DNA of 64,000 nt from Thalassotalea profundi (GTDB taxonomy: Bacteria > Pseudomonadota > Gammaproteobacteria > Enterobacterales > Alteromonadaceae): the NCBI RefSeq assembly GCF_014653195.1, contig NZ_BNAH01000002.1, positions 344,028 to 408,027 on the forward strand, given 5' to 3'. The position numbers were made by a program, and so were the translations under genes. A model generated the notes under the pieces. The model ran no database searches. It had not been told where the DNA came from and saw only the letters and a list, made by a program, of their open reading frames with translations. Below, piece by piece: positions 8,205-16,386 of this stretch (the first letter of the stretch is position 1; every line of letters starts with the position of its first letter).

Positions 8205-8271
8205 TGAGAGCACAAATACCTCCCTGGACTGCTTTCTTATCTTAATAGCGCGTACTTACGCGCTTTTTTTT
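8205..8271 (+). ncRNA. Candidate sigma-E-dependent sRNA, unit 4 of 4
   Basis: The predicted RNA of about 67 nt has the body GAGAGCACAAATACCTCCCT followed by GGACTGCTTTC, and a terminator stem AGCGCGTA/TACGCGCT with eight Ts. It keeps the 5' GAGAGC and a TCCCT core but has a new flanking seed (ACCTCCCTGG), suggesting a changed target range. It ends 13 bp before the convergent gshA stop, so its terminator could also limit antisense transcription into gshA. Confidence 0.65.
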
Positions 8272-8284
8272 ACTTTCAAATATA

Positions 8285-9856
8285 TTATTTAGTAAAATAC
8301 TCTTTAAGAAAATCATCAAAGCTTAATACATCACTTTCTTCTATTTGCTTCTGTTGTTGAAATGATAATTGAGCTTGTTCTTTAAAATATTCATAATTAA
8401 AGAATTGATAATCTCGTGACTGTAAATCATCTTTAAATTTATGAGCATTCTCAAGAGCTAACTGAGTTAAACTTCCATCTTGATTATTCAAATAATCCAA
8501 TAAAATCGCTGAAGGGGTTAAATTAGGGTTTAATATTTTTTCTTTTTCAATGGTTAAAGCCTTAAAGTATTTATCAACACCATTGGCTTTATCTAACAAT
8601 TGGGCAACATAAGCCATATCTTCAAATATGCTCACTCCCCATTCTTGTACAGATTTTTCAACACCACAGTCATTCAAGCGCAATTGTGGATCCCTTCCCC
8701 TAACAACAATTTCATCCATATTACGCTGTAAAGTGTTTTGCTGATCACAGTCTAATTCTTCACTTGGTTTTAAAGCACAGTACGCTAAAAACACTTCTAA
8801 AAATAAGACTTGTTGTAATTCGATTCCTGTAGGTGAAAAAGGGTTAACATCAAGTGCTCGTACTTCAACATACTCAACTCCCCTATTCAATAATGCTTGA
8901 GAAGGCTTTTCTCCTGATTTAGCTACCTGTTTTGGTCGAACGGGAGCGTAAAGTTCATTTTCAATCTGTAAAACATTCGCATTTAGCTGTTGGTACTTAC
9001 CGTCAACTTTCACACCAATTTTTGCAAATTTATCTGAAGATAAATTAATTGCTTCTTGAACACCGGCCACATAACCTTCTAAGTTGTTATAACAAATATG
9101 TAATGAAGATTGTTCACTATTGGTATAGCCTAAATCGCTCATTCGTAATGAAGTGGCATACTCCAAATATACATAACCTTTAGGTGATTTTTTAAAGGGT
9201 AAATTAGTATTTTTGCCTTTCAAAAAGGACGGGCATAATGCAGGCGAGCTTCCATATAAATAAGGAATAAGCCAACAAAAGCGTTTATAATTTCTTAATA
9301 ACGCGAAATATTTGTCTGAGATATAATCTTGCAATGGTAATTCATTATTTTCAAATGATTGAAACTTCAACCAGAAATCTTGAGAAAAAGAAAAATTAAA
9401 ATGAATGCCTGCAATAACTTGCATCATGCTTCCATAGCGATTCTTTAAACCTTGACGATACACGCTTTTCATTTTACCAATATTAGATTCACCATAATAA
9501 GCAAGTTCGATACTGTCTTCGCAATCGACAAAACAGGGCATGCTCATGGGCCACAACAATTCATCGTTAATTTCACTCAAAGTAAATTTTTGAATATCTT
9601 CTAACTGAGTTATCGTTTGTTCAGGTGAATGGCTCACTGGTGTTATAAACTCCAGCAAAGGTTCCGCATAATCCGTTGTAATATTTGGATGTGTCAACGA
9701 AGAACCTAATGCGCGATAATGTCGCTTATCAGAAAGCTTACCTTGCGGTAGCACTCTAAGGGTTTCACGTTCAACACCGTAGCCAAAGTTGGTTAATGCA
9801 TTAATATTTTCATCCAACTCGAAAGCTGAAAGTAGTTGAGTAAATGATAGTGACAA
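8285..9856 (-). CDS. gshA: Glutamate-cysteine ligase
   Basis: GshA joins glutamate and cysteine using ATP, the first and limiting step of glutathione synthesis. Motifs match the E. coli-type class: YGVERETLRV, LGSSLTHPNITTDYAEPLLEFITPV, and LKNRYGSMMQVIAGIHFNFS. The frame stays open to a TTG at 9907 (540 aa), but the TTG at 9856 has a good AGGGA site 5 nt upstream and gives 523 aa, close to E. coli GshA (518), so it was chosen. The gene stands alone; the sRNA array converges on its 3' end and a strong palindrome lies about 105 bp upstream. Confidence 0.95.
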   Translation of the reverse strand: MSLSFTQLLSAFELDENINALTNFGYGVERETLRVLPQGKLSDKRHYRALGSSLTHPNITTDYAEPLLEFITPVSHSPEQTITQLEDIQKFTLSEINDELLWPMSMPCFVDCEDSIELAYYGESNIGKMKSVYRQGLKNRYGSMMQVIAGIHFNFSFSQDFWLKFQSFENNELPLQDYISDKYFALLRNYKRFCWLIPYLYGSSPALCPSFLKGKNTNLPFKKSPKGYVYLEYATSLRMSDLGYTNSEQSSLHICYNNLEGYVAGVQEAINLSSDKFAKIGVKVDGKYQQLNANVLQIENELYAPVRPKQVAKSGEKPSQALLNRGVEYVEVRALDVNPFSPTGIELQQVLFLEVFLAYCALKPSEELDCDQQNTLQRNMDEIVVRGRDPQLRLNDCGVEKSVQEWGVSIFEDMAYVAQLLDKANGVDKYFKALTIEKEKILNPNLTPSAILLDYLNNQDGSLTQLALENAHKFKDDLQSRDYQFFNYEYFKEQAQLSFQQQKQIEESDVLSFDDFLKEYFTK

Positions 9857-9961
9857 AGTAATCCCTATAGCGTGACGCTTAGTAAGTACCCTAGATTTAA
9901 GGGTCAAATATTAAATTTCAATGGGTAACTCGAAAATGATTAAGTTATTACCGCCTGCTTA

Positions 9962-9993
9962 GTAGTTACTTCTATTAAAATAGAAGTAACTAC
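9962..9993. repeat. 15-bp perfect inverted repeat in the gshA upstream region
   Basis: GTAGTTACTTCTATT and its exact complement are separated by two bases. It lies between the divergent gshA and pseudouridine synthase genes. No T-tract follows on either strand, so it may be a protein operator or a leader hairpin rather than a terminator. Confidence 0.6.
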
Positions 9994-10149
9994 ATGTGTA
10001 TTGAATAAGCTAACAACTAATGTTTTGACCGTAATTTAAGGCTTTTACTTTCAACTAGCCATAATTTATCTGAGACACTGCAAGTTTTACATTAATTTTA
10101 GTTCACAAAAGATATAATAACTTAGCCTATAAATATTTATTAGAACATA

Positions 10150-10854
10150 ATGACAATCAATAATAGTCCAATTATCTTAAATGTGCTCGAAAATAATGTG
10201 AATTTTATTGTGGTTAATAAACCAGATAACTTCAATTTTCACGACGAAGCACTATTAGGTGAAGGTTTATTCAATCAAGTCAAAGAACAAATGCAACTCT
10301 CAACCCTTTATCCCGTGCATAGACTTGATAAAATGACATCAGGATTGATAATTTTTGCTAAAAATTTAGCTTGTGCACAATGGTTTCAACAGCAGTTTGA
10401 ACAGCATACCATAGACAAGTACTATATTGCCTTGAGTGATAAAAAGCCTAAGAAAAAACAAGGCCAGATCAAAGGTGACATGGTGAAGTCTCGACGGGGC
10501 ACATGGAAGTTAATGCGTAGCCAGAACAATCCTGCAATTACACAATTCTTTAGCTTCGGCTTAAGGAATAAAACGCGATTATTTATTTTAAAGCCTCATA
10601 CAGGTAAAACCCATCAATTAAGAGTCGCTTTAAGTAGTTTAGGCTCACCGATAATAGGTGATACCTATTATCATAGTTCAGTTGCTCTCGAACGTGGGTA
10701 TTTGCATGCTTATGCATTAAAATTTATTTACGATGGCGAGCAGTTTGAATTTATATCCAGACCAGAAAGTGGCGAGCTATTTAACACAACAGAATTCATC
10801 AAGATGCTTAACGAAATTGGCAAGCCATGGAGTTTAAAATGGCCGAGAATATAA
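10150..10854 (+). CDS. RluA-family pseudouridine synthase (TIGR01621 type)
   Basis: The 234 aa protein converts a uridine in RNA to pseudouridine. The catalytic aspartate sits in VHRLDKMTSGL (D about residue 60), the RluA-family signature, and the later blocks YYIAL and PHTGKTHQLRVAL are also family-typical. There is no S4 domain, and the length fits the small TIGR01621 subfamily, whose substrate is not established. The gene is monocistronic, divergent from gshA and convergent with the NSS transporter. The RNA target cannot be told from the sequence. Confidence 0.88.
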   Translation: MTINNSPIILNVLENNVNFIVVNKPDNFNFHDEALLGEGLFNQVKEQMQLSTLYPVHRLDKMTSGLIIFAKNLACAQWFQQQFEQHTIDKYYIALSDKKPKKKQGQIKGDMVKSRRGTWKLMRSQNNPAITQFFSFGLRNKTRLFILKPHTGKTHQLRVALSSLGSPIIGDTYYHSSVALERGYLHAYALKFIYDGEQFEFISRPESGELFNTTEFIKMLNEIGKPWSLKWPRI

Positions 10855-10908
10855 CGAAGAAGATGGAAGGTAATAGGTAGAAACCCATTACCTAAACACT
10901 AAAACTAT

Positions 10909-12255
10909 CTACAATGAGTGAATGAAAACAATCGCTATTGCTGTAGGACACACAAACTTAGTATACCAAGGCCAAACCATCCAGAAAAAGCTAGTTTCGA
11001 CATTGTCATTACCTTGCTTAATTTCTTGCAATATCTCATTACGATGCCAAATCCAACCGACAAACACACAACACAACATTGCAATTAGTGGTTGACCATA
11101 TTCAGTTGCTAATGTTGCAACAAAATCTAGCATAACGCCTATATTGCTAATAATTCCTATACTTATCAAGAAAATAAGAATACCAATAATAGTTGTCGCT
11201 TTTTTACGTTCCACATTATGACGTTCCACAACAAAAGAGACTGGTCCTTCTAACATAGAAATTGAAGAAGTTAATGCTGCAATTGTCATTAGAATGAAAA
11301 AAGCGGTTGCAACGAACAATCCCCCTGCGCCCATAGTATCAAATAACGCTGGTAATACAGTAAAAACCAATCCTGAACCAGAAATTAAGCTGCCATTTTC
11401 AGCAAAAATCGCAACCCCTTGCGCTTGCGCAACATACATTGCAGGAATAATTAATAATCCAGCTAGAAATGCAATAGACACATCAATTAATGTCACTTGC
11501 GCGCCTATGGTCACTAAGTTTTCTTTTTTAGAGATATAAGAGCCATAAATAATCATGACACTTGTACCTAAAGACAAAGAAAAGAATGCCTGCCCTAAAG
11601 CACTAATTAATAAATTAGGTTCTAATACTCGAGAAATATCAGGATTTAAATAAGCCAACAAGCCTTCGCTTGCTCCTTCTAAAGTAAAGACATAGCCAAT
11701 TAAAAGCACGAGTATTGTAATGAGCATTGGCATTAAACGTTTTGACCATTTCTCGATACCATCTTCAACACCACGGCGAATGATAAAAATGGTTAAAAAC
11801 ATAAAGAGCCCTGTAAATAACACATTTCGTGATGTTGATTGAGTCACAACCCATTCAGCTGTATTACTAACGCCTGCGATATTTAATACTGGCTCAAGAG
11901 CGTATGACATCATCCATCCAGCTATAATGCCATAAAAACTCAAAATTAAGGCGGCGCAAATAATACCAGAAAAGCCTACAAGAAAAGCAAAGCGTTTATG
12001 AAACGCTGTCCGAGACATTTTTTGTAGAGATGTTACCGCATTAGCTTGACCATAGCGGCCGATCAATAACTCTGCCATAAATGCAGGATAGGCTAAAGTA
12101 AACGCCAATACTAAATAGACAAGTACAAAAGCCGCGCCTCCATTACTTGCTGTTTGTGTTGGAAACCCCCAAATATTACCTAAACCAACTGCAGAACCAG
12201 CCGCAGCCATGATAAAACCTAAACGAGAGCTAAACTCCCCTCTTGAAACAGACAT
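10909..12255 (-). CDS. Sodium-dependent transporter, NSS/SNF family
   Basis: The 448 aa inner-membrane protein has about 11 hydrophobic segments and the neurotransmitter:sodium symporter signature GSAVGLGNIWGFPTQTASNGG in the first helix, where the unwound segment binds Na+ and substrate. The later motifs YGSYISKKENL and SSISMLEGPV fit the LeuT/TnaT-like bacterial branch. It probably imports an amino acid with Na+; the substrate cannot be assigned. The 456-bp region upstream (12256-12711) holds its promoter and a candidate sRNA on the other strand. Confidence 0.92.
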   Translation of the reverse strand: MSVSRGEFSSRLGFIMAAAGSAVGLGNIWGFPTQTASNGGAAFVLVYLVLAFTLAYPAFMAELLIGRYGQANAVTSLQKMSRTAFHKRFAFLVGFSGIICAALILSFYGIIAGWMMSYALEPVLNIAGVSNTAEWVVTQSTSRNVLFTGLFMFLTIFIIRRGVEDGIEKWSKRLMPMLITILVLLIGYVFTLEGASEGLLAYLNPDISRVLEPNLLISALGQAFFSLSLGTSVMIIYGSYISKKENLVTIGAQVTLIDVSIAFLAGLLIIPAMYVAQAQGVAIFAENGSLISGSGLVFTVLPALFDTMGAGGLFVATAFFILMTIAALTSSISMLEGPVSFVVERHNVERKKATTIIGILIFLISIGIISNIGVMLDFVATLATEYGQPLIAMLCCVFVGWIWHRNEILQEIKQGNDNVETSFFWMVWPWYTKFVCPTAIAIVFIHSL

Positions 12256-12594
12256 TCATTACCATCTTTATTATTATAAATTCACTTTAATTTACTTAAA
12301 CTAACAACAAAAAAACAGTGTTTTGTGCTAACTGGTCATTTTTATAAGGTGAAGTATTTCATTTTTTGTAAAGAAGATGTTACCTAATCCGCATTTAATA
12401 GCGCTACATTATTTTATATCACTAATTTTATTTAATTAAATTTCAGTTAGTTAAAATTAGAAACTTTTGCAACCATCGATAAAAATCAATTGAAATTGAT
12501 CTTACATCTCACTTTAAATGCAAATACGCTTAAAGGATAAAAAATAAGAATACTGTGGTATTTTGTCGCACTTTATGAGTTTATCCAAGATTAA

Positions 12595-12621
12595 CTCATA
12601 TTTTATGGCACACTAAATTCT
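12595..12621 (+). promoter_or_regulatory. Possible sigma-70 promoter for the sRNA ending at 12740
   Basis: TTAACT, a 17-bp spacer and TAAATT lie just upstream of position 12622 on the plus strand (four of six matches in each box). Position is approximate to a few bases. It would start a transcript of about 115-120 nt that ends at the terminator at 12708-12740. Confidence 0.4.
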
Positions 12622-12740
12622 AGAGACTTGATTGATGCTACACATCACTTACGGGCTCGACTCCATTCCTTAATTAAGGAATATTTGTTTTATGTTATAT
12701 TTATATGCCTGCTATGCCTTTTGTGTAGCAGGTTTTTTTT
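12622..12740 (+). ncRNA. Candidate intergenic sRNA, 3' end antisense to regA-type gene
   Basis: A plus-strand intrinsic terminator (CCTGCTA/TAGCAGG stem, eight Ts at 12733-12740) overlaps the last codons of the minus-strand response regulator. Its T-tract faces the wrong way to serve that gene, and no plus-strand protein gene lies upstream. The simplest explanation is a small RNA from the 12256-12711 spacer. It would contain an 18-nt perfect palindrome (ATTCCTTAATTAAGGAAT, 12665-12682) forming a hairpin. The 5' end is estimated. Alternatively the terminator simply blocks antisense transcription. Confidence 0.5.
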
Positions 12741-13251
12741 GCAATTTACGCTGTAATGTTCTTCTATGCATTGATAGTTGGCGTGCAGTTGCCGAAATAT
12801 TACCATTATTAACTTTCAATACCTGCTGAATATGCTGCCATTCGACTTGCTCTGCCGATAATACTGTTTCTTCAATAGCCTGCGTCTCAATGGGCATGCA
12901 ATTACCATCAAGTAAAGTTGATAGTAAGGTTTGTGTATCAACAGGTTTTGCTAAATAATTATCAGCTCCAAGCTTAATTGCATCTACAGCTGTCGAGATG
13001 CTCGCAAAACCTGTCAATAATACTATTTTGGCTTCAAGTAACAGATTACGTATTGGCTTTATTAACGCTAAACCACTTTCATTTTCCAGCTTCATATCCA
13101 GTAAGACATATTCAGGCATGTAACGATGACAAGCTAATAAAGCATCACTAGCCGTAAAACAATTAAAGACTTCAAACCCATGTTTTTCCATACGCCTTTT
13201 CATTGTTTTGGCTAATGCAATATCATCTTCTACTATTAATAGTTTTCTCAT
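12712..13251 (-). CDS. Response regulator, PrrA/RegA/ActR family
   Basis: The 179 aa protein has an N-terminal receiver domain (VEDD acidic pocket, phospho-acceptor Asp in YVLLDMKLENESG, Lys in NYLAKPV) and a C-terminal Fis-type helix-turn-helix (NGNISATARQLSMHRRTLQRKLQKK). This is the layout of RegA/PrrA regulators of redox-dependent genes. The ATG at 13251 with AAGGAAAC just upstream was chosen over an ATG 21 bp further out. It follows the sensor kinase gene by 37 bp. The exact regulon is unknown. Confidence 0.9.
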   Translation of the reverse strand: MRKLLIVEDDIALAKTMKRRMEKHGFEVFNCFTASDALLACHRYMPEYVLLDMKLENESGLALIKPIRNLLLEAKIVLLTGFASISTAVDAIKLGADNYLAKPVDTQTLLSTLLDGNCMPIETQAIEETVLSAEQVEWQHIQQVLKVNNGNISATARQLSMHRRTLQRKLQKKPATQKA

Positions 13252-13288
13252 GTTTCCTTCCATAACATACACATAAGAAGCTCTTTGA

Positions 13289-14515
13289 TTATAAAACTAA
13301 AGGTAAGCTTATTGTTGCTATAGCACCTAATTCGTTGTGGTTAGTTAATACCAACTTACCACCTAACCTTTCAAAACTAGAATGACTCAAAAGCACTGCC
13401 ATACCAAACCCTTGATCACTCGCAATGGGTTGAATACCTAGCTGCGCTAACTTTTCCTGAGTAAATCCTTTACCAAAATCTCTTATTTCTAACGTTAAAT
13501 ATTCATCATCACAAGTCGTCTTAATTTCAACTTTTTGACAATTATTCGCTTGAGTCGCTCGGATAGCATTATTTATAATATTAATTATCGCTGGCAATAA
13601 AGAGCTATTAGCTTGTACGTTTCTATCATCACCTTCGCTACATTCTACTGTAACTAACATTAACTCAGGATGATTTAGCGCAATATAATCTTTAATATCT
13701 GCACAAATTCTCGTTGCTGAAATAAGATAAGTATTTTGTTCTTTAATATCAAATACCATTTGACGAAAAGATGACAAGCTATCCGTACATCTTTTTAATT
13801 CGAATTGTAAGTCATTTATTAAATCAGAGGTGGGTGAAAGCTCTTTCAACTCATCAACCAACATACAAGCCGTTGAAATAGGAGTTGCTAATTGATGAGT
13901 AACTTGAGCAGAGGCCACCCCTAAAGAAATAACCTTTTCTTGTTTAAGTTGTTCTTCCCGGTATTGAGCGATAGCTTTATCTTTTATGCGATTATTAATT
14001 GCCATACGACCTACAACTAATGCAACAACTAACGCTGAAAATAAAAAGTTTATCCACATACCGATAAAGTGCCCTTCCATATTACCATGCATGACACTCA
14101 TAGGCATTAGCCATAGCTGAACTGAATAGCTAGCAATGGCTAAACAAGCGACAAAAAATAAACGTGGCGCAGATAAAGTAACAGCGGATATAGCAATAGG
14201 AATAAGCAACAAGGAAACAAAAGCATTCGTCGCACCGCCACTATAACTAAGTAAAGCAGAAAGAAAAATAACATCAGCAATCACTTGCCAAGATAAAGAC
14301 TGTTTACTCACATGTTGTTTTTTTCTAAAGTACCAATAACTGCCAAACGTAAAAATCACTTCACAACAAATAATTATTACTAATTCAAACCATGGTAAAT
14401 GATAGTGAAGTACAAAATGAACAAATAATAGCAGTATAATTTGAATTACAATCGCTACCGTCCGTAACGACAACACCATAAAAATAGGGTTTAATTTAAT
14501 CGAATGTGACAGCAT
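13289..14515 (-). CDS. Sensor histidine kinase, RegB/PrrB family
   Basis: The protein (408 aa from the ATG at 14515; 421 aa from a GTG at 14554) has about six N-terminal transmembrane segments, then a dimerisation/phosphoacceptor region with His in SAQVTHQLATPIST and an ATPase domain with NNAIRA and DFGKGF. The loop SGGATNAFVSLLLIP matches the quinone-sensing GGxxNPF motif of RegB, but with Ala in place of Pro. It is paired with the downstream response regulator, so it likely reports respiratory redox state. Autophosphorylation is inferred. Confidence 0.88.
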   Translation of the reverse strand: MLSHSIKLNPIFMVLSLRTVAIVIQIILLLFVHFVLHYHLPWFELVIIICCEVIFTFGSYWYFRKKQHVSKQSLSWQVIADVIFLSALLSYSGGATNAFVSLLLIPIAISAVTLSAPRLFFVACLAIASYSVQLWLMPMSVMHGNMEGHFIGMWINFLFSALVVALVVGRMAINNRIKDKAIAQYREEQLKQEKVISLGVASAQVTHQLATPISTACMLVDELKELSPTSDLINDLQFELKRCTDSLSSFRQMVFDIKEQNTYLISATRICADIKDYIALNHPELMLVTVECSEGDDRNVQANSSLLPAIINIINNAIRATQANNCQKVEIKTTCDDEYLTLEIRDFGKGFTQEKLAQLGIQPIASDQGFGMAVLLSHSSFERLGGKLVLTNHNELGAIATISLPLVL

Positions 14516-14696
14516 CGTTTTACATACACTTATTAACTCAAGATAACGAACCACAAGTGTATTGATTAATACAGATAATTGGTATGACTTAGCACATAAA
14601 AATTTGATAAAACTAAAATCATGATAGACAGCCGTCTATGCGCAAAATACAATGAGCTATCATAAATAAAGTATATAAAACGTTAATAGGGTCACT

Positions 14697-15233
14697 ATGA
14701 AAACTAATTTAATCACCTTAGGCGCTGGATGTTTTTGGTGTACAGAAACTATATTTTCAAGATTAAAAGGTGTTATTACTGTGGTTAGTGGCTATGCTGA
14801 TGGCGATATAGAAAATCCGACTTATGAGCAAGTTTGCTCAGGTACCACTAATCATGCCGAAGTTATTCAAATAGAATATGATCCAAACGTTGTGTCTTTT
14901 GACCAATTATTAGATGTTTTTTTTGCTATTCATGATCCAACAACACTAAACCGTCAAGGTGATGACATAGGAACTCAGTATCGTTCCACTGTACTTTATC
15001 ATAATGATGCACAGCGCGTTGCCACACTCGAAAAAATCGCACAACTCAGCCAAAGCGGGGAATATGAACAAGCTATTGTTACCAAAGTTGCCGCTTATTC
15101 AAATTTTTATAGTGCAGAAAGCTACCACCAAAATTACTTTACAAACAACACTGATAACCGATATTGCCAACTTGTTGTGGCGAAAAAAGTACAAAAATTT
15201 CTAACAACTTTTTCTCATTTATTAAAAGCATAG
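14697..15233 (+). CDS. msrA: Peptide-methionine (S)-S-oxide reductase MsrA
   Basis: MsrA reduces the S form of methionine sulfoxide in proteins and free methionine. The 178 aa protein has the catalytic motif GAGCFWCTE (nucleophile Cys12, second Cys15), GYADGDIENPTYEQVCSGTTNHAEV, and DPTTLNRQGDDIGTQYRS, all family-typical. No MsrB domain is fused. It stands alone, separated by a bidirectional terminator from the CnoX-like gene. Confidence 0.95.
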   Translation: MKTNLITLGAGCFWCTETIFSRLKGVITVVSGYADGDIENPTYEQVCSGTTNHAEVIQIEYDPNVVSFDQLLDVFFAIHDPTTLNRQGDDIGTQYRSTVLYHNDAQRVATLEKIAQLSQSGEYEQAIVTKVAAYSNFYSAESYHQNYFTNNTDNRYCQLVVAKKVQKFLTTFSHLLKA

Positions 15234-15252
15234 AACCTAGGTTCTATGCTTT
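15225..15252. terminator. Bidirectional hairpin between msrA and cnoX-like gene
   Basis: A 28-nt perfect palindrome, with half-site AAAGCATAGAACCT, spans the msrA stop codon and lies 6 bp from the stop of the convergent gene. Short T-runs follow on both strands, so it probably ends both transcripts. Confidence 0.7.
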
Positions 15253-15257
15253 AAACA

Positions 15258-16118
15258 CTAATACATCATTGAAAATAATTTACGGCGATATTTAGACGCT
15301 AACGGATCTCCCTCTGGTAGCGCCTTTAATACATCAAGTAAAAAATGCTTACTTTCCCCTTCATCTACATTTTTTTGCACTAAAGTAAAAAGAATAGCTA
15401 GCGCTTCTTCATAGCGATTTACTTGGCTGTATTGAGCCGCTAACTTCTTTTGTAATTCTATATCATCAGGTGACTGCAATAACTCTTCTTCAAGTGCTTG
15501 TATTTCGGGAGAGTCAGCAGCTTCCATCGCTAATTCAAGTTTAGCAAGAATCGTTTGATAGTAACTATCTTGATCAACCATTTTTATGCTTGAAATTAAC
15601 GACTGTGCTTCAGATAATTTACCTATTTGAATGGCGCATTCTGCCAGTAACAATTTGATATCAGCGCGATCATTGTTTAACTGGTATGCGCTACTAATAC
15701 TGGTATATGCTTCGTTAATTTTCCCTTTTGAAAATTGCTCTTTAGCTATTTTTAAGAAGTTATCTTCAGCTTTAGGTAAGTATTTATCTAAAAAAGTCGC
15801 TATTGACTCATCAGTTTGTGGACCAGAAATGCCGTCAATGGGTTGCCCATCTTTTATCAATACGGCAGTAGGCAATGATTGTAAACCAAACTGAGAAGCT
15901 ATTTCTTGCTGCGTTAAGCAGTCAACAGTCGTTAATAAAATTGTATCTTTGTGTTCAGCCAATTTAGTCGTCAATAAATTTTTTAACTCAACACTTTCAG
16001 GTACTTGTTCCGCCCAGAAGTCAACTAACACTAGGGTACTTTTAGACTGCTCAAGAATAATTTGTTGAAAATTCTCTAAGGTAATTGCTATTGGGTAATC
16101 TGTCACTGTTCTTTCCAT
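15258..16118 (-). CDS. CnoX/YbbN-like thioredoxin-TPR protein lacking active-site cysteines
   Basis: The protein of about 286 aa has an N-terminal thioredoxin fold (TLVLVDFWAEQVPESVELKNLL; PTAVLIKDGQ) and C-terminal TPR-like helical repeats, the layout of CnoX (YbbN), which holds unfolded proteins and hands them to GroEL and DnaK. The usual CxxC site is replaced by EQVPES, so there is no thiol redox centre, as in some family members. The ATG at 16118 was preferred to a TTG at 16139; a GTG at 16109 with GGAAAG upstream is also possible. The chaperone role is inferred. Confidence 0.85.
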   Translation of the reverse strand: MERTVTDYPIAITLENFQQIILEQSKSTLVLVDFWAEQVPESVELKNLLTTKLAEHKDTILLTTVDCLTQQEIASQFGLQSLPTAVLIKDGQPIDGISGPQTDESIATFLDKYLPKAEDNFLKIAKEQFSKGKINEAYTSISSAYQLNNDRADIKLLLAECAIQIGKLSEAQSLISSIKMVDQDSYYQTILAKLELAMEAADSPEIQALEEELLQSPDDIELQKKLAAQYSQVNRYEEALAILFTLVQKNVDEGESKHFLLDVLKALPEGDPLASKYRRKLFSMMY

Positions 16119-16386
16119 TAAATAGGCGTAATAATGCAATTATTCATTTGGTTTAAAAAGCATATACCATTTGAATTTTTGTCATATTAACTTTGCTTCT
16201 GTATAACAATTAATTTGGGGCTTACTTTATTTAAACAAGGGGTTATATTAAAACTTTTATTTTTCCAATATAAGCCTATAGTTAATTTATGCATTCCATT
16301 ATTCATTGAGCGAATAGTGAGTTACATACCAAAAGGTATACGTCAGGATTAAGTTAAACAATTAAATACATTGTACTGGGATACAG

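Larger units (their letters stand above)
7926..8271 (+). repeat. 123-bp tandem duplication carrying three sRNA units
   Basis: The promoter -10 elements of units 2, 3 and 4 are at 7949, 8072 and 8195, a period of exactly 123 bp. Units 2 and 3 are nearly identical from promoter through terminator and into the next promoter; unit 4 keeps the promoter and terminator design but has a different body. Unit 1 lies 138 bp upstream of unit 2. This points to successive tandem duplication with divergence at the outer copies. Confidence 0.8.

Noticed and set aside
7681..8284. CRISPR array
   Set aside because: The repeats include promoters and terminators, have a 123-bp period and no repeat-spacer pattern or cas genes.
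10867..10895. Terminator between the pseudouridine synthase and NSS genes
   Set aside because: GGTAATAGG/CCCATTACC has a mismatch and no T-tract; too weak to list.
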